Position numbers and translations under genes: made by a program | Part shown: positions 28,566 through 37,744 of the stretch, in pieces | Layout: each line of letters opens with the position of its first letter | Numbering within the stretch: the stretch's first letter is position 1 | The notes under the pieces: generated by a model | Databases searched by the model: none | The model's input: only the letters and a program-made list of their open reading frames with translations | Told to the model about the DNA's origin: nothing | Source of the DNA: an uncultured Gammaproteobacteria bacterium | Lineage (GTDB): Bacteria; Pseudomonadota; Gammaproteobacteria; Eutrophobiales; Eutrophobiaceae | Assembly: GCA_958295485.1 (NCBI GenBank) | Contig: OY282354.1 | Coordinates: forward strand, 1,178,001-1,242,000 | Direction of reading: 5' to 3' | DNA: 64,000 nt

Positions 28566-28651
28566 GGCATTTACCCGGTTTGGATGGTTCTGTTGCTTAT
28601 TTGTTACAATATTGCCGAAATTGGCACAAGTATTTACAATTACTGTATTGG

Positions 28652-28673
28652 AATGTTATATTTATATAACATT
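28652..28673 (+). promoter_or_regulatory. AATGTTATAT palindrome upstream of the TonB receptor
   Basis: AATGTTATAT-TT-ATATAACATT, perfect 10-bp arms, 44 bases before the GTG start of the receptor gene. It shares AATGTTATA with sites at 24404 and 33756. Confidence 0.55.
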
Positions 28674-28716
28674 GAGGCATTTTTTGACAATTCTAATTTT
28701 GTAAAGGGGACTGAAC

Positions 28717-30972
28717 GTGCATTATAACTACAGTACATCAAAGATTTCGCTTTTAGCGGCGATTATTTTCTCAATGGTTTTTTCCCCGGTTGCCTGGTCA
28801 CAGGGCATTGAGGAGGTGGTAGTAACCGCTACGCGCAGGGTTGAGAATATCCAGAATATTCCCGTCGCTGTTTCAGCATTTACCGATGAGGACCTTGCCA
28901 GCCTTGGGGTAACCGAGACATTGGATATAAGTAAACTCGTGCCCAACTTTATCGCGCATAACAACACCGGATTAGGCACGGCAAATACTTATTCGCTCCG
29001 TGGCTTGAATAATACTGAATCCATTGCCACGTTTGACCCGCCGGTGGGCACCTACGTCGATGACTTTTTCATTCAGCGCCAAAATGCCAATAACTATGCC
29101 TTGTTCGATATCGACAGGGTCGAGGTATTGAGAGGACCCCAAGGCACTTTATTCGGCAGGAACACGACCGGCGGCGCAGTGCGCGTCATATTGAAAGAGC
29201 CAGCCAAGGAATTTGGCGGGTTTGCGGAAATCGCCGGCGGGCGCTTTGGCAGGATTGCCACGCGAGGCAGCGTCGATATACCGGTATCGGAAGATTTCAG
29301 GATGAAGATTTCCGGTTATTACATTGATGATGACGGATTTGTAGAGAATGTGACTACGGGAGAGGATGACCTTAATTTTGAGAAAAATTTCGGCGTAAGG
29401 GGCGCAATATTATGGGAAGCCGGTGATAATGTTTCATGGAATGCCTCACTCTCGTATATCGAAAATGAACATGCCAATATGTTCAATTATTCAGACGGTG
29501 ATGATCGTTTTACCAACACCGGCCTGGTAAGCGATGGCGCTCCGTTTGCTGGTCTGTTGACAGGGGATAAACAAAATTTCGGATTGGGCAATGAAACAAG
29601 ATCACTGCATTTTACCTCTGATATTGAATGGGAAACCGGCTTAGGCGTCGTAAATATTTTGACGAGCTACCTGACTTTAGAACAGGATTTTTTGCTGGAT
29701 TTTTTTGAGGGTCCCCTTGCGACCGGTTCATTTGCCATTGCCAATGAAGGCCAGCATGATCAGTTTTCACAGGAACTCAAACTTGCCGGTTCCGCATTTG
29801 ACGGCCAGCTGGATTACATCGCCGGTTTCTTCTATTTCAACGAAGATAACAAAACCGATCTTGCGCAAACCTTCACCCTGTTTAACCTGCCGAGTGGTTC
29901 TCCTGTCTTTTTTGGTGGATTTACATATGACAGAACCATGGATAACGGGACGGATTCGTGGGCAATCTACACCCAATTCGACTGGCATTTTAACGACCAG
30001 CTGACGTTGACAGCCGGCTTTCGTTACACCGATGAAGAGAAAGATTTTGGTATTACTGATAATGGAAACCCCTACCCCGGGTTTGGCAATGGATTCGGTA
30101 ACGCCGAATTGCTTGCCCTTGGCATACCGCTGAAGCGCTCAGAGAGCATTGTTACTCCTCGTTTTGCTCTTGAATATGAGCACTCTGATAACCTGATGAT
30201 ATATGCCTCGGCAACCCGCGGTTTCAAGTCCGGGGGATGGAACGCGCGTGGCGACGGCGCCAATACTTTACTCCCGTTTTCGCCTGAGAAAATATGGAAT
30301 TATGAAGGTGGAATCAGGTCAGAGTGGTTTGATAACAGGCTTCGGGTTAATTTGACGGGATTTTATTCAGACATTTCTGACCTCCAATTACTTTCGGGGT
30401 ATATCGACCCTGTGTCGGGTGGTATTGTTTTTATCACGCGCAACCCCGCCGACCTGCGTATTGTCGGCTTTGAAGGGGAAATTCTCGCGTCGCCAACTGA
30501 CGGCTTAACGCTTTTTGCAAACGTTGGAGTAATGGATACGAAATACAAGAATCTTGCTCAAATCATCATTGACCAACAACAAAACTGCTTGAACAATAAC
30601 ATGGGATGTGGCCAGAGCATTATCAATCCGTCAGGTGGCATCGCGCCTTCCGTGCGAGCCCCTGAATACCAGATATCAGCCGGTGGGTGGTATACGTTTC
30701 CCGTTACTTCCACAATTAACGTTGTGCCGAGGCTTAGCGTGATACGTTACGGCGAGCATAACATCAGCACCAGTGGCCAGGATGTTGCGTTGATAGATGG
30801 CTATACCATTATCAATGGCGGTATCAGTATTGAACATACTACCCAGGATTGGACCTTGACGGCAGCCTGCAAGAACTGTAGCGATAAGGAACAATACGTG
30901 TCCTTCCTGGCAGGATTCCGTTATTTACAAGATCCGATGACCTGGTCAGTGACATTGAACAAGCGGTTCTGA
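28717..30972 (+). CDS. TonB-dependent outer-membrane receptor
   Basis: 751 residues from GTG at 28717 with AAGGGGA before it. A signal peptide (LLAAIIFSMVFSPVAWS) is followed by a TonB box (IEEVVVTATRR), the plug domain (VEVLRGPQGTLFGRNTTGGA) and a 22-strand barrel ending in a C-terminal Phe (VTLNKRF). It imports a substrate too large or scarce for porins, energised by TonB. Relatives of this type accompany aromatic or polyketide catabolism genes. A strong terminator follows at 30993. A second receptor lies at 52147. Confidence 0.92.
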   Translation: MHYNYSTSKISLLAAIIFSMVFSPVAWSQGIEEVVVTATRRVENIQNIPVAVSAFTDEDLASLGVTETLDISKLVPNFIAHNNTGLGTANTYSLRGLNNTESIATFDPPVGTYVDDFFIQRQNANNYALFDIDRVEVLRGPQGTLFGRNTTGGAVRVILKEPAKEFGGFAEIAGGRFGRIATRGSVDIPVSEDFRMKISGYYIDDDGFVENVTTGEDDLNFEKNFGVRGAILWEAGDNVSWNASLSYIENEHANMFNYSDGDDRFTNTGLVSDGAPFAGLLTGDKQNFGLGNETRSLHFTSDIEWETGLGVVNILTSYLTLEQDFLLDFFEGPLATGSFAIANEGQHDQFSQELKLAGSAFDGQLDYIAGFFYFNEDNKTDLAQTFTLFNLPSGSPVFFGGFTYDRTMDNGTDSWAIYTQFDWHFNDQLTLTAGFRYTDEEKDFGITDNGNPYPGFGNGFGNAELLALGIPLKRSESIVTPRFALEYEHSDNLMIYASATRGFKSGGWNARGDGANTLLPFSPEKIWNYEGGIRSEWFDNRLRVNLTGFYSDISDLQLLSGYIDPVSGGIVFITRNPADLRIVGFEGEILASPTDGLTLFANVGVMDTKYKNLAQIIIDQQQNCLNNNMGCGQSIINPSGGIAPSVRAPEYQISAGGWYTFPVTSTINVVPRLSVIRYGEHNISTSGQDVALIDGYTIINGGISIEHTTQDWTLTAACKNCSDKEQYVSFLAGFRYLQDPMTWSVTLNKRF

Positions 30973-30992
30973 GACGGCTTTGAAATCCTCAA

Positions 30993-31028
30993 AACGGACA
31001 CGCTGTTGAAGACGATAGCGTGTCCGTT
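30993..31028 (+). terminator. Rho-independent terminator of the TonB receptor gene
   Basis: AACGGACACGCT pairs with AGCGTGTCCGTT (12-bp stem, 12-base loop) and is followed by CTTTTGTGTTTG, 20 bases past the stop. Confidence 0.85.
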
Positions 31029-31202
31029 CTTTTGTGTTTGACAATGCAAGCCGCCGGTCAATGAATTCGACATCCTGTCAAACGCCGTTACGTAGACGAC
31101 AAGTACGATCAAATTCACCTGCGTATCGTTGGGCCGCGAATAGCAATAATTCCTCCTCGGTCAAACCAGGCTGACAAAAAATCCTGCCGTCGCCAATCAT
31201 CA

Positions 31203-31233
31203 CCGGCAGGGGCAGGTCCTCGTGCCGGCGCCG
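31203..31233. repeat. GC-rich REP-like element
   Basis: CCGGCAGGGGCAGGTCCTCG followed by TGCCGGCGCCG, abutting the 3' end of the MFS gene; same family as 25646-25680. Confidence 0.45.
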
Positions 31234-32418
31234 TCAATTTTTGCTGGTAATGACCAGCAGGTAGGAGAGCACGGATATGACGGTGGAAACGACTACCGGC
31301 AGGCATAAACTCAGGATGGTACCGTCGTAAATCAGCGCGGTCAGCATGGCCCACATGCCGCCGATTGCCATGGCTATACTACCGGACAAGCCTGATGCCG
31401 TTGCTGCTTTGTCGGGGTGATGCACAACCGCGCCGGTCATGGAAGGCGGATTAACCAATCCGGCAGACGCAAATATAAACAGGAACGGCGTGATAATAGT
31501 GAAAGCGCCGGCGTCGAAAGACAAAAGCATGAACAGGATAAATCCACAACTGAAGAAGGCGCCTGACAAGCCCAGCCGCAGTGTATGCTCCATGCCATAG
31601 CGCTTGATGATGCGGCTGCCGATGAATGCGCCAAAGACATAGGACGCCGCCATGCCGCCCATGTAAATGCCGAACAACGACGGCCCCACCAGCAGTTCGT
31701 CGGCAAAGTATTGGGGGGCATTAGTCAAGAACGCAAAAAAAGCGGCATTGCCGAAACCAAATATCAAGGTATAGCCCCAAAACATCCTGGATTTAACCAG
31801 GTGGATGATATTCGTCCGCATTTGAATAAAGGCGCTCTCGACTGAAGCCACGTGCTGCCTGGTTTCCGGCAGCGATGATAATAACCAGGCGAGAACGACG
31901 ACAGCCAATCCCGCCATTGCAAAAAAACTTGAGCGCCAGCCCGATGTCTCGATGAGATAACCTGATAACGTGGGTCCGATCATGGGCGCGATTCCCATGC
32001 CCCCGGCAAGATAGGCCGTGTAGCGGGCGGTGTCCTCGGCGCTGGAAGTATCTCGAATCATAGCCCGTGAAACGACGACGCTGGTGGCGATACCGACTGC
32101 CTGTAAAAAGCGAAAAACGATGAACCACAGCATATTGTTCACCAGGGCACAGGCCAGGCTGGCCAGGGTAAACAGCCCAAAACCCCAAAGCAGCACCGGT
32201 CGTCGGCCATAGCGGTCGGCCAACACGCCATGAACAGGTTGAGTCACCGCCAAACCCAATAGAAAAATGGAAATTGCAAACTGCACAACAGAGATGGGAA
32301 TATCGAACTCCTGACCGATTGCCGGCAGCGCGGGGATACACAACGTCATGGCAAGCGGAGAGAACGAACTGGCAACAAGCAGCAAAATAACCGGCGGTTG
32401 TTTTATTACGGGGTTCAT
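31234..32418 (-). CDS. Bcr/CflA-type MFS efflux transporter
   Basis: 394 residues with twelve membrane helices. LAVTQPVHGVLADRYGRRPVLLWG is the drug:proton antiporter motif A of the DHA1 Bcr/CflA group, and GMGIAPMIGPTLSGYLIE is motif C. It may export the substrate, an intermediate or an antibiotic. It follows a truncated Tat-signal frame by 22 bases on the same strand. Confidence 0.88.
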   Translation of the reverse strand: MNPVIKQPPVILLLVASSFSPLAMTLCIPALPAIGQEFDIPISVVQFAISIFLLGLAVTQPVHGVLADRYGRRPVLLWGFGLFTLASLACALVNNMLWFIVFRFLQAVGIATSVVVSRAMIRDTSSAEDTARYTAYLAGGMGIAPMIGPTLSGYLIETSGWRSSFFAMAGLAVVVLAWLLSSLPETRQHVASVESAFIQMRTNIIHLVKSRMFWGYTLIFGFGNAAFFAFLTNAPQYFADELLVGPSLFGIYMGGMAASYVFGAFIGSRIIKRYGMEHTLRLGLSGAFFSCGFILFMLLSFDAGAFTIITPFLFIFASAGLVNPPSMTGAVVHHPDKAATASGLSGSIAMAIGGMWAMLTALIYDGTILSLCLPVVVSTVISVLSYLLVITSKN

Positions 32419-32440
32419 GGAAACGCGAGAGGTTTGTTTG

Positions 32441-32641
32441 TCACATTGCAGGCCTGACGGTGTCCTTGGTCAGCGGCGCGGTCGCGTAAGTGCCGTCGTT
32501 TCGCATTTTCAACGATGCGGAATCGGGTTTCAGCGCGGCCCGGGAGGCGTTTGACGGCAGCTCGCCAACCGCAGCCAGCCCCATCCCCGTTGTCTTTAAC
32601 ATCAAGCGTCTTGAAATGCCGTGCTTGTGTGTGCTGGTCAT
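32441..32641 (-). pseudogene. Tat-signal N-terminal fragment
   Basis: 66 residues from the ATG at 32641, with GGGAG before it. The start MTSTHKHGISRRLMLKTTG followed by a hydrophobic stretch is a twin-arginine signal, and the short mature part (ATAPLTKDTVRPAM) stops at once. A Tat signal with almost no cargo is best read as the 5' end of a periplasmic enzyme truncated by rearrangement next to the MFS gene. Confidence 0.4.
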
Positions 32642-32704
32642 TTTCTGTTTACTCCCGTGGCCCATAAGCGACTTTTTATCTGCTTAACCACTCGGGTTAA
32701 AAGT

Positions 32705-33706
32705 TTATTGTTCAGCCACCTTGACTATGGCCTTGCCGAAGTTTTCTCCCCGCATCAGCCGGCAGAATAGACCCGGGGCCGCTTCCAGACCTTCCACCAT
32801 GTCTTCCTTGTACTTGATTTTTCCCTGTTTTAACCATGCGCTCACCTGCTGTTCAAACTCCGGGCGTAAATCTTCATGGTCATAAACCACCAGGCCGCGG
32901 ACGGTTGCCCTGGCTTTGATGGTAAAGGCGGGGTTTGGTCCCGGTGGCATTTCATTAATATTATACTGGGCCATGAGACCGCACAATATAACCCTGGCGC
33001 CCAGCGCCAGTTGTTCCATGCTGGCCTGCAGGACGTCGCCGCCGACGTTATCAAAGTAGACGTCGATACCACCGGGGCAGGTACGTTTCAAACCGTCCCG
33101 CAACGCTTCTTCCCGGTAATTGATACAGTCATCGAAACCGGCCTGTTCCACCACCCAACGACATTTTTCGTTCGAGCCGGCAACGCCGACGACGTGACAA
33201 CCGCGCTGTTTTGCAATTTGCCCCACCATTGATCCGACCGGCCCTGAGGCCGCGGAGACAACCACCACGTCAGCGGGTTTCAGTTCAGCCAGGCGGGTCA
33301 TGCCCGCGTAAGCAGTCAGGCCGGGCATACCTGAAATGCCCAACAAGGTGGATAGCGGCCCCAACTCCGGGTTGACCGCTCTCGCCGAGTCGGCGTTGAT
33401 GACGGGGTGGCTTTGCCAGCCGCTATGGGCGGCGATGATGTCGCCTTCCTTGAATTTATCCGATTTCGATTCGACCACCCGGCTGAGGGCTTCCCCAGCC
33501 ATGAGTCCACCCTCGTTCACGGCGCCGGACAGGTGCCGCCCGCTTATTTTTCCGCGCAGGTAAGGGTCTAGTGACAGGTAAAGGGTTTCCCCGCGTAATT
33601 CACCGGCGGCAGGGCTGTCCGCCGCCACGTTCACCAGTTCAAAATCCTGTTCCCGGGGGATGCCCCGGGATCGTTGTTTCAACAAAATCCGAGTGTTAAC
33701 CGACAT
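32705..33706 (-). CDS. NADP-dependent zinc-free MDR oxidoreductase
   Basis: 333 residues, full length for the leukotriene B4 dehydrogenase/CurA group of medium-chain reductases. SLDPYLRGKISG near residue 46, the cofactor motif SAASGPVGSMVGQIAKQRG and CINYREEALRDGLKRTCPGG are characteristic, and zinc ligands are absent. Members reduce alpha,beta-unsaturated ketones or aldehydes. It is divergent from the plus-strand set starting at 33819, across the AATGTTATA site. Confidence 0.88.
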   Translation of the reverse strand: MSVNTRILLKQRSRGIPREQDFELVNVAADSPAAGELRGETLYLSLDPYLRGKISGRHLSGAVNEGGLMAGEALSRVVESKSDKFKEGDIIAAHSGWQSHPVINADSARAVNPELGPLSTLLGISGMPGLTAYAGMTRLAELKPADVVVVSAASGPVGSMVGQIAKQRGCHVVGVAGSNEKCRWVVEQAGFDDCINYREEALRDGLKRTCPGGIDVYFDNVGGDVLQASMEQLALGARVILCGLMAQYNINEMPPGPNPAFTIKARATVRGLVVYDHEDLRPEFEQQVSAWLKQGKIKYKEDMVEGLEAAPGLFCRLMRGENFGKAIVKVAEQ

Positions 33707-33755
33707 ATTTCCCTCCGGTACTTGATATCAGGCAACGGCCTGTTTTCATAATGAT

Positions 33756-33767
33756 ATAATGTTATAA
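33756..33767. promoter_or_regulatory. AATGTTATA site in a divergent promoter
   Basis: ATAATGTTATAA lies between the MDR gene (minus, start 33706) and the plus-strand gene at 33819. It shares the core with sites at 24404 and 28652. Confidence 0.4.
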
Positions 33768-33818
33768 TTTAAATACAACTCTGGTTAAATTTTCCATATC
33801 GGATAATGAGTTGACGTT

Positions 33819-34274
33819 ATGACAGATACAACCACAAACGCAACCGCTGTCATTGAAGCCATCACTGCCATTGACGGCGCTGAAAAGATATTCGCCGATC
33901 ATCGAGACCTGATAGAGCGGCATGGCATCGGCGTCGGCTTTTTATACACCACGGTATCGACCAACTGCTTCGTGGTTGAACCGGTGTTTTTCTGGCCTGA
34001 CGCCATGATGGGAATTCACCGGGATACGATTGAACCGGACGTGTTGAAAAAACTTTCCGGGTTTGATGAAAACCGGGAAGCGCGTCGCGCGATAGCTGAA
34101 ATCAGGGAAAAATTACTGGTATTCTTTTGTGACATCGGCGCGGTACATTTGCAAATTGCCAAAACCTACCCGTACAAGGAAGGACTGAAAGCGTCATCCT
34201 GGGAGCTGGTCCGGCAATTGAAGGGAATACTGGACCCCGGCAATCGCATTAATCCGGGGTCCTTGGGCTTGTAG
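33819..34274 (+). CDS. Stand-alone C-terminal domain of a VAO-type FAD oxidase
   Basis: 151 residues that align only with the last part of the oxidase at 22762: GFLYTTVSTNCFVVEPVFFWPD, EPDVLKKLSG, AVHLQIAKTYPYKEG and DPGNRINPGSLGL. The FAD-binding PCMH domain is absent, so it cannot act alone as an oxidase. It has its own ATG but a weak ribosome site. It is probably a 5'-truncated paralogue, though a subunit-like role is conceivable. The next gene begins 16 bases downstream. Confidence 0.6.
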   Translation: MTDTTTNATAVIEAITAIDGAEKIFADHRDLIERHGIGVGFLYTTVSTNCFVVEPVFFWPDAMMGIHRDTIEPDVLKKLSGFDENREARRAIAEIREKLLVFFCDIGAVHLQIAKTYPYKEGLKASSWELVRQLKGILDPGNRINPGSLGL

Positions 34275-34290
34275 TCTTTGAGGGGGAGGG

Positions 34291-34968
34291 GTGATTAAGC
34301 GGGATTACGTCAACGTGGGTAGCGCCGGGCGACCGCAATATATCCACTTTCACCGCGCCGGAACGGGACCTGCCCTGGTCATGTTGCACGCTTCACCCAT
34401 GTCGTCCGCGGCGCTGTTGCCGTTTATCGAGGTAGCCGCTCAATTCGTAACGGTTATCGCGCCCGATACGCCCGGTTATGGCTGGTCGGACCCCCTGGTG
34501 GAGTCTACCGGAAACCTGGAGGGCTACATCACCGCGTTAAATACGTTTGTCGAGCGGCTTGGGTTGGACGGTTTTGGTTTGTACGGGTCGGCCACGGGGG
34601 CGCAAATCGCTATCGAATACAGTAAAGCGTATGCCGGCAAGGTGAGTTATCTTATCCTGGACAATGCCGCCCATTTTACCGATGAAGAAAGGGAGCGGAT
34701 TGTTTCGGGTTATTTTCCTGATTTGACCCCCGATCAGATGGGCAGTCATTTAATCAAAACCTGGTCTGCGGCACGGAATCAAGGTCTGTTCTTTCCCTTG
34801 CTTGACGAATTGTGGGAACAGGTATTGAACTATCCCCTGGGGGAGCGGTTGAGTAAACTTCAATGCTCCGTGGACGTGAACATGATTGAGACGGATCCAC
34901 TGACCGGCGTTGGCCGGCGTAGCTTGAATACACAGAGGTTTTTGCGCCCTGGCAATGACAGGATGTAA
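34291..34968 (+). CDS. Truncated alpha/beta hydrolase fold protein without Ser nucleophile
   Basis: 225 residues from GTG. The fold start (YIHFHRAGTGPALVMLHASP) and DTPGYGWSDPL match the first half of the didomain hydrolase at 47749. The nucleophile elbow reads YGSATGAQ, with Ala at the usual Ser position of GxSxG. Similarity stops near residue 180 and the last 45 residues are unrelated, so the region that should hold the catalytic His is missing. It is likely a frameshifted or truncated paralogue. It is part of a plus-strand run with 33819 and 35011. Confidence 0.6.
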   Translation: MIKRDYVNVGSAGRPQYIHFHRAGTGPALVMLHASPMSSAALLPFIEVAAQFVTVIAPDTPGYGWSDPLVESTGNLEGYITALNTFVERLGLDGFGLYGSATGAQIAIEYSKAYAGKVSYLILDNAAHFTDEERERIVSGYFPDLTPDQMGSHLIKTWSAARNQGLFFPLLDELWEQVLNYPLGERLSKLQCSVDVNMIETDPLTGVGRRSLNTQRFLRPGNDRM

Positions 34969-35010
34969 TTAACCAGGGCTTTCTTGAAATACAAACCGGG
35001 AGACCGAGTT

Positions 35011-35514
35011 ATGTCACTGAGAGAAGATATGCCGTTATTGGCGAGACACGAAGGCGTGTGGGATGGGTATTATCGCTATTTCGATATAAATGGAAATAAA
35101 ATCGATGAACACAAGTCAAGGATAATATGCCGCATGATTGGCGATGACAATTATCATCAAACCAATCATTACTTTTGGGAAGACGGTAAAAAGGATATCC
35201 GGGACTTTCCGGCCATCGTCACGGACGACCGGTTGGTGTTCTACACGGATATCACCGGCTGGGCGGCGGAAGTCCCATTGGACGAAGATAAAAGAACTAT
35301 GATGCTGCACTGGACTCGCAATAATGAGCCCGGACTGTATCTCTATGAGATGATCCAGCTGAGCGATTGCGGGCAGTATCGGGCCAGGGTATGGCAGTGG
35401 TTTCGTGACGGCCAGCTATTGCAGCGGACCCTGGTTGACGAGCAGCGTATCAGCAGCGAGTGGAAAAGCTACGATAATGAAGAGACCGTTTATGCCAACG
35501 TTGCTGTCTTTTGA
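35011..35514 (+). CDS. Calycin-like (DUF3598-type) protein
   Basis: 167 residues from ATG at 35011 (MSLREDMPLLARHEGVWDG), preferred because relatives begin close to LLARHEGVWxGxY. The sequence is rich in beta strands, with RYFDINGNKIDEHKSRI and MMLHWTRNNEPGLYLYEM, fitting a small lipocalin-like barrel that could bind a hydrophobic ligand. The frame extends 9 codons upstream to a TTG. It lies between the hydrolase fragment and a small acidic protein; function unknown. Confidence 0.6.
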   Translation: MSLREDMPLLARHEGVWDGYYRYFDINGNKIDEHKSRIICRMIGDDNYHQTNHYFWEDGKKDIRDFPAIVTDDRLVFYTDITGWAAEVPLDEDKRTMMLHWTRNNEPGLYLYEMIQLSDCGQYRARVWQWFRDGQLLQRTLVDEQRISSEWKSYDNEETVYANVAVF

Positions 35515-35591
35515 CTGGTTTGCTATCGTCGAAAATGCCGAAACCCGGGTAATCCCGGCTGATTATTCAAAAATACCGAGAGGAATATTCC

Positions 35592-35894
35592 ATGACATTC
35601 AAGAACTTGTTTATTGAACATGAACGTTCAAAAGAAGAACAGGACTGGGTGGAAGAAGAACTCGCCGAGCAGGGTCAGCGCTTCGAAAAAATCGAGCAGA
35701 ACATGCGCGACTTGGCGCCGGAACGGGCGCGCTGGTATGAAGAGTTCTTTGATCGGCTCTCAATCCGCGGCTTTAACGCCGATGGCGACCAGAAAGTAAA
35801 AATCAAACGCGAAGACCTGCCGGTCAAGCCGGAGGGACAGGAGGACAGGGTGGTCTGGAAGTACGGAACAGAAAGTGACGAGACGGAGAAATAA
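35592..35894 (+). CDS. Small charged helical protein, unrecognised
   Basis: 100 residues, very rich in Glu, Lys and Arg, with a predicted coiled coil over residues 8-55 (EHERSKEEQDWVEEELAEQG, then RFEKIEQNMRDLAPERARW). I do not recognise the family. The start is ATG with GAGAGGAA before it. It lies 77 bases after the calycin-like gene and 120 before the cupin gene, on the same strand, so it belongs to the catabolic run. Confidence 0.5.
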   Translation: MTFKNLFIEHERSKEEQDWVEEELAEQGQRFEKIEQNMRDLAPERARWYEEFFDRLSIRGFNADGDQKVKIKREDLPVKPEGQEDRVVWKYGTESDETEK

Positions 35895-36014
35895 CGCTCA
35901 GGAGAATAATTTTTCACCGGCCTTGTACATATATGGAAAGCCTGAGTTAACCAGGGTTCCTCATATAAGTATGCGGGGAGCAGGAACTTATCAATTAACC
36001 GCTGGAGAGACATT

Positions 36015-37001
36015 ATGGCGCGCCCACACATAGAACCGTTTGTTGACCGAGACATCGCTTTTAAAAATATGTTGCTGCCGGGCTTTGGCCGGGGCATGAG
36101 TTACAAAATACTGAGCATGGATAATGAAACCGGCGCTTGCACCATGACGGTTCAACTGGCTGGCGGATACAGCCAGGTTCCCGGCTTTTCCTGGTCGGAA
36201 TGGGAAATGATCGTGATTGAAGGGGAATTGCAATTAGACGGTCGAACGGTGCGCAAAGGGCATTATTTCTATGTGCCGGCAGGTTATGCCATGCCTGCCG
36301 TCAGCTCGGAAAAAGGCGCGCTGCTGTTGATGATGTACAACACGGGCGAGCCCAGCCTGGTCGAAGCAACCGACCATCATGCGCTGTGTCAGACGAATTT
36401 ATATCACGACGTCGATACCTACCTGGATATCACCTGGGCCCCGGGCAACATAGTCAAACCCTCGGTTGCGTCCGGGGTGATGATCAAGTTGTTGAACTAC
36501 AACCCGATTTCACATGCAATGACGTTTCTCTACTGCATGACGCCGGCATTTTACCAGGACAACATTTCCTACCACGATTGCGCGGAAGAATCCTACCATT
36601 TGTGGGGCACGTCCTGGATGATGCAGTTTGGTGACGTACCCACCGGCGGTTACTTCTGGCGCCCGGCCTATATCAATCACGGCGCTTTTGCCTCGGAATT
36701 CGGTTGCATCGCCCTGGGCCGGGTGGATTCAAAACTGTACAACCACTTTCACTACAATCCCTGGTCAACGCCCGTTCAAAACCAGAAACGCGCCGCGGCC
36801 CGGGTTTATCAGCGGGACCCATTGTTATACAGGTGGATGGTGAGCTATTCCCACAATCATCCCCACGGACCGGAAGATTTTGAGCAAACGGTACAGTTAC
36901 GCGGCAAGGATTACCCGAATAACGAGCCGGCTACCGATGGACATCAACACAGCCACTGGCATACCCACGAACACCACCACGACGACGATCATGACCAGTA
37001 A
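36015..37001 (+). CDS. Double-cupin protein with His-rich C-terminal tail
   Basis: 328 residues. The first cupin includes WEMIVIEGELQLDGRTVRKG and HYFYVPAGYAMPA; the second has EESYHLWGTSWMMQFGDVPTGG and YFWRPAYINHGAF. The tail from about residue 308 is a run of His and Asp (HQHSHWHTHEHHHDDDHD), which would bind nickel, zinc, copper or iron and may load metal into the cupin. No signal peptide. The family resembles DUF4437/ChrR-like cupins. It converges on the truncated cupin at 37010. Confidence 0.75.
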   Translation: MARPHIEPFVDRDIAFKNMLLPGFGRGMSYKILSMDNETGACTMTVQLAGGYSQVPGFSWSEWEMIVIEGELQLDGRTVRKGHYFYVPAGYAMPAVSSEKGALLLMMYNTGEPSLVEATDHHALCQTNLYHDVDTYLDITWAPGNIVKPSVASGVMIKLLNYNPISHAMTFLYCMTPAFYQDNISYHDCAEESYHLWGTSWMMQFGDVPTGGYFWRPAYINHGAFASEFGCIALGRVDSKLYNHFHYNPWSTPVQNQKRAAARVYQRDPLLYRWMVSYSHNHPHGPEDFEQTVQLRGKDYPNNEPATDGHQHSHWHTHEHHHDDDHDQ

Positions 37002-37009
37002 ACCCCCAG

Positions 37010-37744
37010 TCAGATATAGACGGCGTCCTCTATTGGCGTGTTGGGGATTGACGTGCCTTTGGCATAGGTAACTTGCAGCCAGACGCAGCCTGCCCCAGTG
37101 ACTACGCCATCCGCCAGGCCGGATATGGCCATGGGCGCCTTTTCAAAGTAAAAATCTTTTTCCAGTTTTATTTTAGCCGCTTTCTTTTCCGGTGACGCCC
37201 AGCATTGCAGTTGCAAGTCACCGTTCAGGATGTAATTAAACTGGTGCGCCTGTTTATAGTAATGCGCCCGGCTGAATTGTCCGGCGCCCGTCGATTTCCA
37301 GCCGGTGGGCAGCAACCACATCGTTGCCCGGAACCCGCGGGTTTGATCATCCGCCAATCGCTTGATGCTGATGCCTTTTGCGTTGTTATAAGGTTCCCAT
37401 GGCATGTCACTGAGTGTGTCGATAATTCGCGGCACAGCCCATTGCCTGATCTCTTTCCACTCATCGCTGTAATCTTTATCGCCGGGGATAACGTAAATGG
37501 TTTTGCCACCTTCCTCCATGATTAAACAGGTGCCGCCGACTTGAGAGTCCAGCCGGCCCGGCTCGCCGCCATGCAGGCTGTAAGCAGGGCGATCCAGAAA
37601 AATGCCTTCCCTGAATTGCTGAAAGTCACCGATGCGTTGCAGGGGACTCCTGCATATACTATAGCGCAATTGAATTTTCCAGGTTCGTCGTAGTACAATG
37701 ATCAGGTGCCTATTTCGGTGAAAATGAACACTGATTCCGGTCAA
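37010..37744 (-). pseudogene. 5'-truncated paralogue of the secreted cupin, fused to an IS end
   Basis: From FLDRPAYSLHGGEPG onward the product follows the cupin at 24601 (LADDQTRGFRATM, HYYKQAHQFNYILNGDLQL, FEKAPMAISGLADGVV), but the signal peptide and first cupin histidines are missing. The first 30 codons (MTGISVHFHRNRHLIIVL) are read from the IS-end relic at 37712-37801, so the natural 5' end was lost at that insertion. It is convergent with the cupin at 36015, 8 bases apart. Confidence 0.7.
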
